Shown here piece by piece: positions 20,864 to 29,848 of a stretch of 64,000 nt of DNA (position 1 is its first letter; each line of letters opens with the position of its first letter). Origin of the DNA: Pseudomonas frederiksbergensis (GTDB lineage: Bacteria; Pseudomonadota; Gammaproteobacteria; Pseudomonadales; Pseudomonadaceae); the NCBI RefSeq assembly GCF_017114915.1, contig NZ_JAAUOE010000002.1, positions 62,001 through 126,000 of the forward strand. The letters are read 5' to 3'. The notes under the pieces are model-generated. The model made no database searches and had not been told where the DNA came from. It was given only the letters and a program-made list of their open reading frames with translations. Made by a program: the position numbers and the translations under genes.

Positions 20864-21481
20864 ATGAAAACCCGCGACCGGATTCTCGAATGTGCCCTGC
20901 AGTTGTTCAATCAAAAGGGTGAACCGAACGTGTCCACCATGGAGGTGGCCAACGAAATGGGCATCAGCCCGGGTAACCTCTACTACCACTTCCACGGCAA
21001 GGAACCCCTGATTCTCGGGCTGTTCGAGCGCTTCCAGGCCGAACTGACGCCATTACTCGATCCACCGTCCGACGTGGAGTTGGCGCCCGAAGATTACTGG
21101 CTGTTCCTGCATCTGATCGTCGAACGCCTGGCCCACTACCGGTTTCTGTTCCAGGACCTGTCTAACCTTGCCGGCCGCCTGCCGAAACTGGCCAAGGGGA
21201 TCCGCAACCTGCTCAATGCGCTGAAGCGCACACTGGCTTCATTGCTGGCGCAGTTGAAGGCTCAAGGTCAGTTGGTCAGTGACACCCAGGCACTGGGGCA
21301 ACTGGTGGAACAAATCACCATGACGTTGCTGTTCTCGCTGGACTATCAACGGATTCTCGACCGTGAGGGTGAAGTGCGACTGGTGGTGTATCAGATCATG
21401 ATGCTGGTGGCGCCGCACTTGCTGCCACCGATTAAAGTCGCGACCGAGCGGTTGGCGTTGCAGTATCTGGAAGAGCATTAA
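20864..21481 (+). CDS. phaD: TetR-family regulator PhaD
   Basis: PhaD activates the pha promoters, especially that of phaI, in response to an acyl-CoA-type ligand. The 205-residue protein has an N-terminal helix-turn-helix (about 5-50: RDRILECALQLFNQKG, STMEVANEMGISPGNLYYHFHGK) and a helical ligand domain. It ends the plus-strand pha cluster and is followed within 5 nt by a terminator. Confidence 0.94.
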   Translation: MKTRDRILECALQLFNQKGEPNVSTMEVANEMGISPGNLYYHFHGKEPLILGLFERFQAELTPLLDPPSDVELAPEDYWLFLHLIVERLAHYRFLFQDLSNLAGRLPKLAKGIRNLLNALKRTLASLLAQLKAQGQLVSDTQALGQLVEQITMTLLFSLDYQRILDREGEVRLVVYQIMMLVAPHLLPPIKVATERLALQYLEEH

Positions 21482-21485
21482 GATC

Positions 21486-21528
21486 AAAAGATCGTCCGAA
21501 CGCTCGGGCCGCTTTCGGACGATCTTTT
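21486..21528 (+). terminator. Terminator of the phaC1ZC2D transcript
   Basis: AAAAGATCGTCCGA pairs with TCGGACGATCTTTT, a perfect 14-bp stem 5 nt after the phaD stop. Confidence 0.85.
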
Positions 21529-21540
21529 CAACCCTCAAAC

Positions 21541-21570
21541 AAAAACGCCCGACCTTTGCAGGCCGGGCGT
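21541..21570 (-). terminator. Terminator of the phaIF transcript
   Basis: On the minus strand ACGCCCG-G-CCT and AGG-T-CGGGCGT form a stem followed by TTTTTG. It lies beyond a full palindromic repeat, 112 nt after the phaF stop. Confidence 0.8.
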
Positions 21571-21680
21571 GATCGTTCCCATGCTCCGCGTGGGAATGCA
21601 GCCGGTGACGCTCTGCGTCACTGCCGCATTGGACGCGGAGCGTCCGGTGAGGCATTCCCACGCGGAGCGTGGGAACGATC
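21571..21680. repeat. Double-hairpin palindromic repeat, copy 3
   Basis: 110 bp with CTCCGCG/CGCGGAG arms instead of CTCTGCG/CGCAGAG. It ends one base before the phaF stop codon and joins directly to the phaF terminator, so it is transcribed as the phaF 3' untranslated region. Confidence 0.9.
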
Positions 21681-21681
21681 A

Positions 21682-22479
21682 TCAGGACTGACTGGTTGGC
21701 GCCGATGGAACCGGTGCGACAGTCGGGGTTACAGCAGGGGTCGGCGCAGCGGCGGAGTTCGCCGGACTGACCGGGGTTGCCGGTTTGGCGGCAGCCACTG
21801 CCGGTTTTGGGGCGGCCGCTTTCGGGGCTGCCGGTTTTTTCACTGCCGGCTTCTTCGCAACAACGGGTTTGGCCGCTGCGGTTTTAGCTGCAGGTTTGGC
21901 AGCTGGTTTGGCAGCTGGTTTGGCAGCTGGTTTAGCGGCCGCCTTGGCTGCAGGTTTCGCCGCGGCAGTTTTGGCTGCCGGTTTAGCGGCAGCTTTGGCC
22001 AACGGTTTGGCAGCACTTTTGGCCGCCGGTTTGGCCGCCGCGGTTTTCGCCGCAACAGGTGCAACCTTGGCGCCGGTGAGTTTTTCGATTTGCTTGGTCA
22101 GGGTATCGACCTTGCTGTGCAGTGCCTTGACTTCATTGCGGCTCGGCACACCCAGGCGCGAAATGGCGCTGTTCAGGCGCTTGTCGAAAGCCCCTTCCAG
22201 CTCATCCCACTTGCCCAGTGCGCGATCTTTCACACCGCTGATGCGCGATTTGGCCGACGAAGCGGAGTCCTTGGCGGCATCGACTTTCTTTTCGACAGCG
22301 CTCTTGGTGAGCTTCTCGGCTTTCTCGCCGTCCTTGACCAATGCATCGAAGAGTTTGCTGCCGTCAGTGTCAATCTTCGAGTACACGCCTAAACCAGCCA
22401 GCCAGATCTTGCGGGAGTAGTCTTCGACCTTCCCGATCCACGAGCTGCCTTCTTTTTCAGTATTCTTTTTGCCAGCCAT
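21682..22479 (-). CDS. phaF: Phasin PhaF with histone H1-like tail
   Basis: PhaF coats PHA granules through its N-terminal phasin domain (SSWIGKVEDYSRKIWLAGLGVYSKID to about residue 140). It binds DNA through a long lysine/alanine/proline tail made of repeated AAKPA-type units (about 140-225), helping distribute granules at division. A proline/threonine-rich end follows. The 265-residue frame starts at ATG 22479, preceded by AAGGAGAACGGG; a longer frame without this site was rejected. It is 10 nt downstream of phaI and cotranscribed. Confidence 0.96.
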   Translation of the reverse strand: MAGKKNTEKEGSSWIGKVEDYSRKIWLAGLGVYSKIDTDGSKLFDALVKDGEKAEKLTKSAVEKKVDAAKDSASSAKSRISGVKDRALGKWDELEGAFDKRLNSAISRLGVPSRNEVKALHSKVDTLTKQIEKLTGAKVAPVAAKTAAAKPAAKSAAKPLAKAAAKPAAKTAAAKPAAKAAAKPAAKPAAKPAAKPAAKTAAAKPVVAKKPAVKKPAAPKAAAPKPAVAAAKPATPVSPANSAAAPTPAVTPTVAPVPSAPTSQS

Positions 22480-22489
22480 CCCGTTCTCC

Positions 22490-22912
22490 TTAAGATTTAC
22501 GCGCGACACGTTCGAGCAATGCCGTCAGCTCATCGAGCTTAGCAGAGAGTGTCTCCACGTCATGTTTAGACGGAATGCCGATACGATTCAAGGCACTTGC
22601 GATACGCGTATCGAAAGCCTTCTCGACTTTGTCGAGTTGAAGTTCAACTTTGCCTTTGAAAGTACTCACTTCACTCTTGGCTTCATCGATCTCGGCATTA
22701 GCCGCTTCAAGTTTCTCCACAACTACTTTTTTGCCTTTCTTTTCAACAGCTTGACCAGCCTTGATCAACTCTTGAACGTACTCGCTGCCTTCTTGACCGA
22801 CCTTGGTGTAAGCACCCAGGCCTGCCAGCCAGATCTTGCGGGCATACGATTTGACGTCGCTCAGCGTGTTGGTCTCAACGTCGACTTTTTTCTTCAAAAC
22901 AACTTTGGCCAT
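22490..22912 (-). CDS. phaI: Phasin PhaI
   Basis: A 140-residue granule-associated protein made only of the phasin domain. It is homologous to the PhaF N-terminus: both contain RKIWLAGLGAY/VY followed by a leucine-zipper-like helix, and both end the domain with the segment RIASALNRIGIPSKHDVETL (PhaF: RLNSAISRLGVPSRNEV). It keeps granules small and separate. The ATG at 22912 follows GTGAGGTGCACC. The promoter should lie in 22913-23030; TTGTTA and TATTCT 16 nt apart are visible but weak. Confidence 0.95.
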   Translation of the reverse strand: MAKVVLKKKVDVETNTLSDVKSYARKIWLAGLGAYTKVGQEGSEYVQELIKAGQAVEKKGKKVVVEKLEAANAEIDEAKSEVSTFKGKVELQLDKVEKAFDTRIASALNRIGIPSKHDVETLSAKLDELTALLERVARKS

Positions 22913-23037
22913 GGTGCACCTCACGCGCAGAAGGGTTGAGGAACTGCCCGCGAAAGTGTCGGGCTCAGGCACAAAGTAGTGAGAATAATTAGAAACGGCA
23001 CCCTAACAAATGACACAAATCGGTGGTGCCTCCGGGA

Positions 23038-23108
23038 AAAGATCGCAGCCTTCGGCAGCTCCGGATGTACACATTTCGATGTAGGAGCTGCCGAAGGCTG
23101 CGATCTTT
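23038..23108. repeat. Perfect 25-bp inverted repeat (REPIN-like)
   Basis: AAAGATCGCAGCCTTCGGCAG... at 23038-23062 and its exact complement at 23084-23108, with a 21-nt loop. It lies between the phaI promoter region and the stop of the small PHA-system gene (7 nt away), and may act as terminator or transcript stabiliser. Confidence 0.8.
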
Positions 23109-23114
23109 GGAGAA

Positions 23115-23390
23115 TCACGCGAGGGCTTTGTCGAGGGCTCTTTCAATTTCCGACTTGATGGTGCCGCTCATGGCGGACATCAACAGGCCCAGTTCGACAT
23201 CGACCCTGATCGAGTCCTCGCCCACATGCACCGCGCCTTTCACACCAGAACGTTTGAGGTTCAGGGTGTCACCGGACCACTGCGGCTCCAGGCCATATTG
23301 ATCGGACAGCTTCTGCGCCAACTTGTCGGCCTTCTCGCGCGCCGCTTCCTTACCCAGGCCGTGGGCACGCTCAACACTAATATGGGCCAT
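23115..23390 (-). CDS. Polyhydroxyalkanoic acid system family protein
   Basis: A 91-residue protein of the family often encoded in PHA gene regions (PHA_gran_rgn type). Visible features are MAHISVERAHGLGKEAAREKA, a repeated helical pattern, then a beta region with LKRSGVKGAVHVGEDSIRVDVELG and a helical end. The lone gene lies between phaIF and ubiE. A role on granules is assumed from context only. It could equally be a small SRPBCC-like ligand binder. Confidence 0.8.
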   Translation of the reverse strand: MAHISVERAHGLGKEAAREKADKLAQKLSDQYGLEPQWSGDTLNLKRSGVKGAVHVGEDSIRVDVELGLLMSAMSGTIKSEIERALDKALA

Positions 23391-23544
23391 CGAATGACTC
23401 CTGCTTTATGAATACTTCCTGAAGCATCTTGACCGTAGCTGCGTCAAAACGCCCCGATTTCTCTCTATCTTACCTTCAGCCTTGCCAAGACAAAGCAGGC
23501 CACCGGGATTAGAATGTCGCGCATTCTCTTTTGGTGACAGCGAT

Positions 23545-24315
23545 ATGACTGATCAGCGCAAAGGCAGCGATGCCGAACCCACCACTCACTTCGGCTTCAA
23601 AAACGTTCCGGAAAGCCAGAAAGCGGAAAAAGTCGCTGAGGTTTTCCACTCGGTAGCCGCCAAGTACGACTTGATGAACGACCTCCTGTCGGGCGGCATG
23701 CACCGTCTGTGGAAGCGTTTCGCGATCGAACTGTCGGGCGTGCGCTCCGGCAACCGCGTGCTGGACATCGCCGGCGGCACTGGCGACCTGACCCGCAAAT
23801 TCTCGCATCTTGTGGGACCTACCGGTCAGGTCGTGTTGGCCGACATCAACGAATCCATGCTCAAGGTCGGTCGTGACCGCCTGCTGGACCTGGGTGTGTC
23901 CGGCAACGTCGAGTTCGTCCAGGCCGACGCTGAAAAACTGCCGTTCCCGGACAACCACTTCGACTGCGTGACCATCGCTTTCGGCCTGCGCAACGTGACG
24001 CATAAAGAAGACGCCCTGCGCTCGATGCTGCGCGTGCTCAAGCCCGGCGGTCGTCTGCTGGTGCTGGAGTTCTCCAAGCCGACCAACGCCCTGATGTCCA
24101 AAGCCTACGACGCCTATTCGTTCGCCTTCATGCCGTTGATGGGCAAGCTGATCACCAATGATTCGGAAAGCTATCGCTACCTGGCCGAATCGATCCGCAT
24201 GCACCCGAACCAGGAAACCCTGAAGTCGATGATGGTCGAGGCCGGTTTCGACCGCGTGACCTACCACAACATGACCGCAGGCATCGTCGCCCTGCACCGC
24301 GGCATCAAGCCCTGA
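23545..24315 (+). CDS. ubiE: Ubiquinone/menaquinone C-methyltransferase UbiE
   Basis: UbiE is the SAM-dependent methyltransferase that adds the C2 methyl group in ubiquinone synthesis. The 256-residue protein shows [26 protein letters not shown] motif [13 protein letters not shown], motif [17 protein letters not shown] and [10 protein letters not shown], all family signatures. The ATG at 23545 gives the typical length; an in-frame start 21 codons earlier adds no homologous sequence. The stop overlaps the ubiJ start (TGATG). Confidence 0.97.
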   Translation: MTDQRKGSDAEPTTHFGFKNVPESQKAEKVAEVFHSVAAKYDLMNDLLSGGMHRLWKRFAIELSGVRSGNRVLDIAGGTGDLTRKFSHLVGPTGQVVLADINESMLKVGRDRLLDLGVSGNVEFVQADAEKLPFPDNHFDCVTIAFGLRNVTHKEDALRSMLRVLKPGGRLLVLEFSKPTNALMSKAYDAYSFAFMPLMGKLITNDSESYRYLAESIRMHPNQETLKSMMVEAGFDRVTYHNMTAGIVALHRGIKP

Positions 24316-24938
24316 TGTTGCTGGCCGGCCTGCTCGCCAGCGTTGAACTCGGTCTGAACCGGGTGCTGCGTCTCGACAGCACGGCGCTGCCGCGGCTGGC
24401 GCATTTGAGCGGCAAGGTGATTGCCGTCGACTGCCGCAGCCCGGCGATGCAAGTGTTCATCCTGCCCAGCGATGAAGGCCTGATGCTGGCGTCCCACTGG
24501 GAAACCGGTGCCGATTGCACCTTGCGTGGACCGGCCTCAAGCCTGCTGAAACTGGCGACGAGCAAGGACAAGACTTCGGTGCTGCATGCCCCGCAAGTCG
24601 AACTCGACGGCGACAGCGGCGTGCTGCTGGAGCTGGCGGCGATCCTTCAGGACCTTGAGCTGGACTGGGAGTACGAACTCTCACGCTGGCTGGGACCGGT
24701 GGCCACGCAACTGGTCGGCGGTCACCTGCGCAGCCGCGCACGCTGGTATCAGCAAGGGTTCGCCAGCCTCAACCAGAACCTGGGCGAGTACCTGGCCGAA
24801 GAATCGCGCACCCTCGTCGGTCAGCGCGAAGCCGAAGCCCGTTTCAGTGAACTGGACCAGATCAAGCTCGATCTGGAACGACTCGAGGCGCGTTTCGAGC
24901 GCCTTTCCCGATCCCTCGACCCAAGCGATAACGCATGA
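24315..24938 (+). CDS. ubiJ: Ubiquinone biosynthesis accessory factor UbiJ (SCP2 domain)
   Basis: UbiJ has an SCP2 lipid-binding fold and belongs to the soluble Ubi complex that presents prenylated intermediates. The 207-residue sequence has the SCP2 region (about 20-115: [38 protein letters not shown]) and a C-terminal coiled coil ([18 protein letters not shown]). Overlaps with ubiE (1 nt) and ubiB (4 nt) make this a coupled ubiEJB unit, the standard order. Confidence 0.93.
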   Translation: MLLAGLLASVELGLNRVLRLDSTALPRLAHLSGKVIAVDCRSPAMQVFILPSDEGLMLASHWETGADCTLRGPASSLLKLATSKDKTSVLHAPQVELDGDSGVLLELAAILQDLELDWEYELSRWLGPVATQLVGGHLRSRARWYQQGFASLNQNLGEYLAEESRTLVGQREAEARFSELDQIKLDLERLEARFERLSRSLDPSDNA

Positions 24939-26539
24939 AGCTGCTTGCCGTCCGCCGTTTGTTGCGCATCCAGCGCGTCGTGATCCGCTACCGCCTCGAT
25001 GACCTGCTGTTCGCCCTGCCGTTGCCCTGGTTTCTGCTGGCGCTGCGCTATGCCTTGCCGTGGCGCTGGTTCCCGCGCAAACCCCTGGACCTGAGCCGTG
25101 GCGCGCGATTGCGCCTGGCGTTGCAGGACCTGGGGCCGATTTTCATCAAGTTCGGCCAGATTCTCTCGACGCGCCGCGACCTGCTGCCCGAAGACATCGC
25201 CGATGAACTGATGATGTTGCAGGACCGCGTGCCGCCGTTCGACTCGCAAGTGTCGGTCCGGTTGATCGAAGAGCAGCTTGGCAAAAAGATCAGTGAAGTC
25301 TTCTCCCGTTTCGACGTCGAACCGCTGGCCTCGGCCTCGGTGGCGCAGGTGCATGCCGCGCAGCTGAAAACCGGTGAAGAAGTGGTGGTCAAGGTGATCC
25401 GCCCCGGTCTGAAACCGGTCATTGCCCAGGACCTGGCGTGGCTGTTCATTCTGGCCCGCGCCGCGGAAAAGCTCTCGGCCGACGCCCGTTTGCTGCACCC
25501 GGTGGACGTGGTCAGCGACTACGAAAAAACCATCTACGACGAACTCGATCTGCTGCGCGAGGCCGCCAACGCCAGCCAGTTGAAGCGTAACTTCGACGGT
25601 TCGCCGCTGCTCTACGTGCCGCAAGTCTATTGGGACTGGTGCCGGCCGAAAGTACTGGTGATGGAGCGCATCTACGGGATTCAGGTCACCGACCTCGCGA
25701 CCCTGGCCGACCAGCGCACCGACATGAAAATGCTCGCCGAGCGTGGCGTGGAGATCTTCTTCACCCAGGTGTTCCGCGACAGCTTCTTCCACGCCGACAT
25801 GCACCCCGGCAACATCTTCGTCAGCACCGTGCAGCCCTGGAGCCCGCAGTACATCGCCATCGACTGTGGCATCGTCGGCAGCCTGACCCCGCAAGACCAG
25901 GACTATCTGGCGCGCAACCTGTTCGCGTTCTTCAAGCGTGACTACCGGCGTGTCGCGCAGCTGCACATCGATTCGGGCTGGGTGCCGGCGGAAACCAAAC
26001 TCAACGAATTCGAAGCGGCGATCCGCACGGTGTGCGAGCCAATCTTCGAAAAACCGTTAAAAGATATTTCCTTCGGTCAGGTGCTGATGCGCCTGTTCCA
26101 GACCGCCCGCCGCTTCAACATGGAAGTGCAGCCGCAGTTGGTCTTGCTGCAAAAAACCCTGTTGAACATCGAGGGCCTGGGTCGTCAGTTGTACCCGGAC
26201 CTCGATCTGTGGAACACCGCCCAGCCGTTCCTCGAACGCTGGATGCGCGAGCGCGTCAGCCCCAAAGCCTTGATCGGCAACGTGCAGAGTCAGTTCGAGC
26301 AGCTCCCGCACCTGGCCAACATGGCCCGCGACCTGCTCGAGCGCGTGTCCCAACCCCACGCCAACGACCCGACACCCCCGTGGCACAGGCGCAAGGACGA
26401 TTTGTTCCTGCGCCTGCTCGGTACCGCTCACCTGGCCGGCGGCACGATACTCGCGGCCGGTGGCCCGTTGCACGAACTGGGGCATTGGCCCGCCGGAATC
26501 ATGGTGGCGGTCGGCCTGTATCTGGTCGTTCGCCGATAG
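24935..26539 (+). CDS. ubiB: Ubiquinone biosynthesis atypical kinase UbiB
   Basis: UbiB is a protein-kinase-like ATPase (ABC1/ADCK family) needed for ubiquinone synthesis. The 534-residue protein has the family hallmark [21 protein letters not shown] (KxGQ motif), the A-rich loop [13 protein letters not shown], the catalytic-loop sequence [19 protein letters not shown], and two C-terminal membrane helices (about 490-533). It is the last gene of ubiEJB. The 90-nt gap to hisI may hold a separate promoter. Confidence 0.96.
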   Translation: MKLLAVRRLLRIQRVVIRYRLDDLLFALPLPWFLLALRYALPWRWFPRKPLDLSRGARLRLALQDLGPIFIKFGQILSTRRDLLPEDIADELMMLQDRVPPFDSQVSVRLIEEQLGKKISEVFSRFDVEPLASASVAQVHAAQLKTGEEVVVKVIRPGLKPVIAQDLAWLFILARAAEKLSADARLLHPVDVVSDYEKTIYDELDLLREAANASQLKRNFDGSPLLYVPQVYWDWCRPKVLVMERIYGIQVTDLATLADQRTDMKMLAERGVEIFFTQVFRDSFFHADMHPGNIFVSTVQPWSPQYIAIDCGIVGSLTPQDQDYLARNLFAFFKRDYRRVAQLHIDSGWVPAETKLNEFEAAIRTVCEPIFEKPLKDISFGQVLMRLFQTARRFNMEVQPQLVLLQKTLLNIEGLGRQLYPDLDLWNTAQPFLERWMRERVSPKALIGNVQSQFEQLPHLANMARDLLERVSQPHANDPTPPWHRRKDDLFLRLLGTAHLAGGTILAAGGPLHELGHWPAGIMVAVGLYLVVRR

Positions 26540-26629
26540 CCAGTCGCGCCACACGCTGGCACACTGTTTCAACGCTGAATTGAACGTTGGCCTCAACTAT
26601 TGAAGTAGGGTCCGCTGTCGGAGTCGAAG

Positions 26630-27031
26630 ATGAAAAACTGGCTGGACGAGATCAAGTGGGACACCGATGGCCTGGTGCCGGCGATTGCCCAGGATCACAA
26701 GACCGGACGCGTCCTGATGATGGCCTGGATGAACCGCGAAGCACTGCAATTGACCGCCGCCGAGAACCGTGCCATTTACTGGTCACGTTCCCGTGGCAAG
26801 CTGTGGCGCAAGGGTGAAGAGTCCGGCCACGTGCAAACCCTGCATGAGATGCGCCTGGACTGTGACGCCGACGTGATCATCCTGATGGTCGAGCAAATCG
26901 GCGACATCGCCTGCCATACCGGCCGTCAGAGCTGCTTCTACCGTGTCTTCGAGAACGGCGACTGGAAAACCGTCGACCCGGTTCTGAAAGACCCGCACGC
27001 CATCTACTCCGCAGGACATACCCATGACTGA
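26630..27031 (+). CDS. hisI: Phosphoribosyl-AMP cyclohydrolase HisI
   Basis: HisI opens the adenine ring of phosphoribosyl-AMP, the third step of histidine synthesis. It is a separate 133-residue enzyme here, not fused to HisE. The metal-binding segment [11 protein letters not shown] and the cysteines in [10 protein letters not shown] are present. It overlaps hisE by 8 nt, so the two successive activities are made together. The region is thus anabolic, in contrast with the histidine-degrading hut locus 16 kb away. Confidence 0.96.
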   Translation: MKNWLDEIKWDTDGLVPAIAQDHKTGRVLMMAWMNREALQLTAAENRAIYWSRSRGKLWRKGEESGHVQTLHEMRLDCDADVIILMVEQIGDIACHTGRQSCFYRVFENGDWKTVDPVLKDPHAIYSAGHTHD

Positions 27032-27356
27032 CACTCTGACCCGTCTGGCCCAGGTGCTGGAAGAGCGCAAAGGCGCCGCCGCCGACAGCTCGTATGTCGC
27101 CAGCCTGTACCACAAGGGCTTGAACAAGATTCTGGAAAAAGTCGGCGAAGAGTCGGTCGAAACCATCATTGCCGCCAAGGATGCCGCCATCAGCGGCGAC
27201 TGCAGCGATGTGATCTACGAGACCGCCGATTTGTGGTTCCACAGCATGGTCATGCTCGCCCAACTGGGGCAGCATCCACAGGCTGTGCTCGATGAACTGG
27301 ACCGTCGCTTCGGTCTGTCCGGACACGCCGAGAAAGCCTCTCGCCCGTCCGCCTGA
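27024..27356 (+). CDS. hisE: Phosphoribosyl-ATP pyrophosphatase HisE
   Basis: HisE hydrolyses phosphoribosyl-ATP to phosphoribosyl-AMP, the second step of histidine synthesis. The 110-residue all-helical MazG-like protein shows [15 protein letters not shown] and the acidic [14 protein letters not shown] metal site. tatA follows 25 nt later, the common Pseudomonas hisIE-tatABC arrangement. Confidence 0.96.
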   Translation: MTDTLTRLAQVLEERKGAAADSSYVASLYHKGLNKILEKVGEESVETIIAAKDAAISGDCSDVIYETADLWFHSMVMLAQLGQHPQAVLDELDRRFGLSGHAEKASRPSA

Positions 27357-27380
27357 ACAACTATTAGAGAGGAACGCAGC

Positions 27381-27659
27381 ATGGGCATTTTTGACTGGAA
27401 ACACTGGGTCGTCATCCTGATTGTCGTGGTGCTGGTGTTCGGCACCAAGAAACTGAAAAACCTCGGCACTGATGTGGGCGAGTCGATCAAGGGCTTTCGC
27501 AAGGCCATGAACGACGACGAAAAACCGGCCGACCCGACAGCGACTCCGGCCCAACCGGTTCCGCCAGCCCAGCCACAGGCCACAACGTCGGTGAACCCGC
27601 CGCACACCATCGACGTGCAGGCGCAAAAAGTCGAAGAGCCGATCCGCAAAGACTCGTGA
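27381..27659 (+). CDS. tatA: Twin-arginine translocase subunit TatA
   Basis: TatA oligomerises to form the passage for folded twin-arginine substrates. The 92 residues include the short membrane helix (about 5-20, [16 protein letters not shown]), the conserved hinge FGTKKL, an amphipathic helix ([17 protein letters not shown]) and a disordered proline-rich tail. GAGAGGAACGCAGC precedes the ATG. Confidence 0.96.
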   Translation: MGIFDWKHWVVILIVVVLVFGTKKLKNLGTDVGESIKGFRKAMNDDEKPADPTATPAQPVPPAQPQATTSVNPPHTIDVQAQKVEEPIRKDS

Positions 27660-27669
27660 GCACTGACTA

Positions 27670-28101
27670 ATGTTTGGTATCAGCTTCTCTGAACTGCTGC
27701 TCGTCGGCCTCGTCGCCCTGCTGGTGCTGGGCCCTGAGCGCCTGCCGGGTGCTGCGCGCACCGCCGGCCTGTGGGTCGGGCGGCTGAAGCGCAGCTTCAA
27801 CGCGATCAAACAGGAAGTTGAACGGGAAATCGGTGCCGACGAGATTCGCCGGCAACTGCACAACGAGCACATTCTGTCCCTGGAGCAGGAGGCGCGGAAG
27901 ATTTTCACGCCGACTCAGCAGGAGCCAACTCCGGTGGAGCCTGTGGCGACACCGACTATCCATGCGCCAACGGCTGACGCTACGCCAGCGGTTGCATCCG
28001 CAGAACCTGCACCGGCGACGCCAGTAGAACCTGTTCCTCCTGCGGCGGCGCCGATGGCTTCCGCCCCTCATGACCCAACATTGCCGCCGCGAGCCCCATG
28101 A
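27670..28101 (+). CDS. tatB: Twin-arginine translocase subunit TatB
   Basis: TatB forms the substrate receptor with TatC. The 143-residue protein has the TatB-type N-terminus [21 protein letters not shown], the GPERLP hinge that separates it from TatA, an amphipathic helix, and a long Pro/Ala/Thr-rich tail (about 80-143). The stop overlaps the tatC start by 4 nt. Confidence 0.95.
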   Translation: MFGISFSELLLVGLVALLVLGPERLPGAARTAGLWVGRLKRSFNAIKQEVEREIGADEIRRQLHNEHILSLEQEARKIFTPTQQEPTPVEPVATPTIHAPTADATPAVASAEPAPATPVEPVPPAAAPMASAPHDPTLPPRAP

Positions 28102-28892
28102 GCGATCTCCCCGAAAACGACCAGCACATGCCGCTGGTTTCGCACCTCACCGAGTTGCGCACCCGCCTGCTGCGCTGTGTAGCGGCGGTGTTCATCATCT
28201 TTGCCGGGTTGTTCGCCTTCACCCAGCAGATCTACACCTTCGTCTCCACGCCGCTGCGCCAGTACCTGCCGGCTGGCGCGACGATGATCGCCACCGACGT
28301 GTCGTCGCCGTTCCTGACGCCGCTGAAGCTGACCATGATGGTCTCGCTGTTCCTGGCGATCCCGGTGATCCTGCACCAAATCTGGGGCTTCATCGCGCCA
28401 GGCCTGTACAAGCATGAGAAGCGCATCGCAATGCCGTTGCTGGTCTCCAGCATCCTGCTGTTCTACACCGGCATGGCCTTCGCTTATTTCCTGGTGTTCC
28501 CGCTGATCTTCAAATTCTTCGCCGCCGCCACCCCGGCCGGCGTGGAAATGATGACCGACATCACCAGCTACCTCGATTTCGTCATGACGCTGTTCTTCGC
28601 CTTCGGCGTGGCGTTCGAAATCCCGGTGGCCGTGGTGCTGCTGGTGTGGATCGGCGTAGTCAACGTCGCCTACCTGAAGAAAATTCGCCCGTACGTGATC
28701 ATCGGCTGCTTCGTGGTCGGCATGATCCTGACCCCTCCGGACATTTTCTCGCAGACGCTGCTGGCCGTACCGATGTGGTTGCTGTTCGAGATCGGCATCC
28801 TGTTCGGCAGCCTGATCAGCAAGCGCGGCGAGCATCCGGACGACCAGCCGGCTGACGACCACAACGACCAGCCACCAGCGACTCAAGCGTGA
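28098..28892 (+). CDS. tatC: Twin-arginine translocase subunit TatC
   Basis: TatC binds the twin-arginine signal peptide. The 264-residue polytopic protein has six predicted membrane helices and the conserved elements [12 protein letters not shown] (N-terminal cytoplasmic), [12 protein letters not shown] and the last periplasmic/cytoplasmic loops with LTPPDIFSQ. The hydrophilic tail is rich in Asp, His and Gln. It overlaps rsmE by 4 nt (GTGA). Confidence 0.96.
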   Translation: MSDLPENDQHMPLVSHLTELRTRLLRCVAAVFIIFAGLFAFTQQIYTFVSTPLRQYLPAGATMIATDVSSPFLTPLKLTMMVSLFLAIPVILHQIWGFIAPGLYKHEKRIAMPLLVSSILLFYTGMAFAYFLVFPLIFKFFAAATPAGVEMMTDITSYLDFVMTLFFAFGVAFEIPVAVVLLVWIGVVNVAYLKKIRPYVIIGCFVVGMILTPPDIFSQTLLAVPMWLLFEIGILFGSLISKRGEHPDDQPADDHNDQPPATQA

Positions 28893-29596
28893 ACCTGCTG
28901 CTCCTAGAAGAGGCTGACTTCATTGCGGCCGACCGGGCGATCCTGCGCGATCGCCGGTTGACTCATATGCAGGAAGTTCACCGCTGTGAAGTGGGTGACA
29001 GCATGCGCGTCGGGCGTATTGGCGGGCTGATGGGTGCAGCCGAAGTACTGCGTCTGGATGCCGACGAAGCCGAGTTGCGCGTCACCCTCGACCAGCCGCC
29101 ACCGGCCAAGCTGCCATTGACCCTGGTACTGGCCCTGCCACGACCGAAAATGCTCCGTCGGGTGTTCCAGACCGTGGCCGCCATGGGTGTGCCGCGAATC
29201 GTGCTGGTGAACAGCTATCGCGTCGAGAAGAGCTTCTGGCAAACCCCGTTCCTGGAACCTGAGGCGATTCGCGAGCAGTTGATTCTGGGTCTTGAACAAG
29301 CCAGGGATAGCGTGCTGCCGGAGGTGGTCATCGAGAAGCGCTTCAAACCTTTTGTCGAAGACCACCTGCCGGCGATCACCGAAGGCACACTCGGCCTCGT
29401 CGGCCATCCCGGCAATTACCCGCCCTGTCCCCGAGGCCTGGACGAACCGGTGACCCTGGCCATCGGCCCTGAAGGCGGCTGGATTCCCTACGAAATCGAC
29501 CTGCTGGCCAAGGCCGGCTTGCAGCCGGTGCAGCTTGGCGAGCGCATCCTGCGGGTCGAAACCGCCGTGACCGCGCTGCTTTCGCGCCTGTTCTGA
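28889..29596 (+). CDS. rsmE: 16S rRNA (uracil-1498-N3)-methyltransferase RsmE
   Basis: RsmE methylates U1498 in the ribosomal decoding region using SAM and has a trefoil-knot (SPOUT) fold. The 235-residue protein has the N-terminal PUA-like domain and the C-terminal knot motifs [29 protein letters not shown] and [10 protein letters not shown]. The start is GTG overlapping the tatC stop. Linkage with tatABC is common in Pseudomonas. Confidence 0.95.
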   Translation: MNLLLLEEADFIAADRAILRDRRLTHMQEVHRCEVGDSMRVGRIGGLMGAAEVLRLDADEAELRVTLDQPPPAKLPLTLVLALPRPKMLRRVFQTVAAMGVPRIVLVNSYRVEKSFWQTPFLEPEAIREQLILGLEQARDSVLPEVVIEKRFKPFVEDHLPAITEGTLGLVGHPGNYPPCPRGLDEPVTLAIGPEGGWIPYEIDLLAKAGLQPVQLGERILRVETAVTALLSRLF

Positions 29597-29609
29597 CTGC
29601 ACACTCGTT

Positions 29610-29740
29610 GTAGCAGCTGGCGCAGCCTGCGTTCGGCTGCGAAGCAGTCGTAAAATCCGGCACAGCGGTCTTTCAGGTTGGTCGTGTGTAACTGTTTAAC
29701 GACTGCTTCGCAGCCGAACGCAGGCTGCGCCAGCTGCTAC
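29610..29740. repeat. Perfect 40-bp inverted repeat
   Basis: Arms 29610-29649 and 29701-29740 are exact complements over 40 bp (starting GTAGCAGCTGGCGCAGCC), with a 51-nt loop. It begins 14 nt after the rsmE stop. It looks like a pair of REP-like units in opposite orientation, different from the double-hairpin family. Confidence 0.85.
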
Positions 29741-29779
29741 AGGGAACGCGTTCACCGTGAGGTCTATGCCCACAACGCC

Positions 29780-29806
29780 TACAGAATCCCGTCTGCCTGC
29801 CGATAC
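29780..29806 (+). promoter_or_regulatory. Sigma28 (FliA) type promoter of the chemoreceptor
   Basis: TACAG, 14 nt, then GCCGATAC, against the flagellar consensus TAAAG-N14-GCCGATAA with exact spacing. It lies 43 nt before the chemoreceptor ATG, which fits motility-linked expression. Confidence 0.6.
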
Positions 29807-29848
29807 AGTCCCCATAAAACCGATTAATGGTCCGAGGGGAGTTGCAGC

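Noticed and set aside
21850..22064. Tandem repeat or CRISPR-like pattern in phaF
   Set aside because: The periodic bases encode the Ala-Lys-Pro repeats of the phasin tail; there are no spacers.
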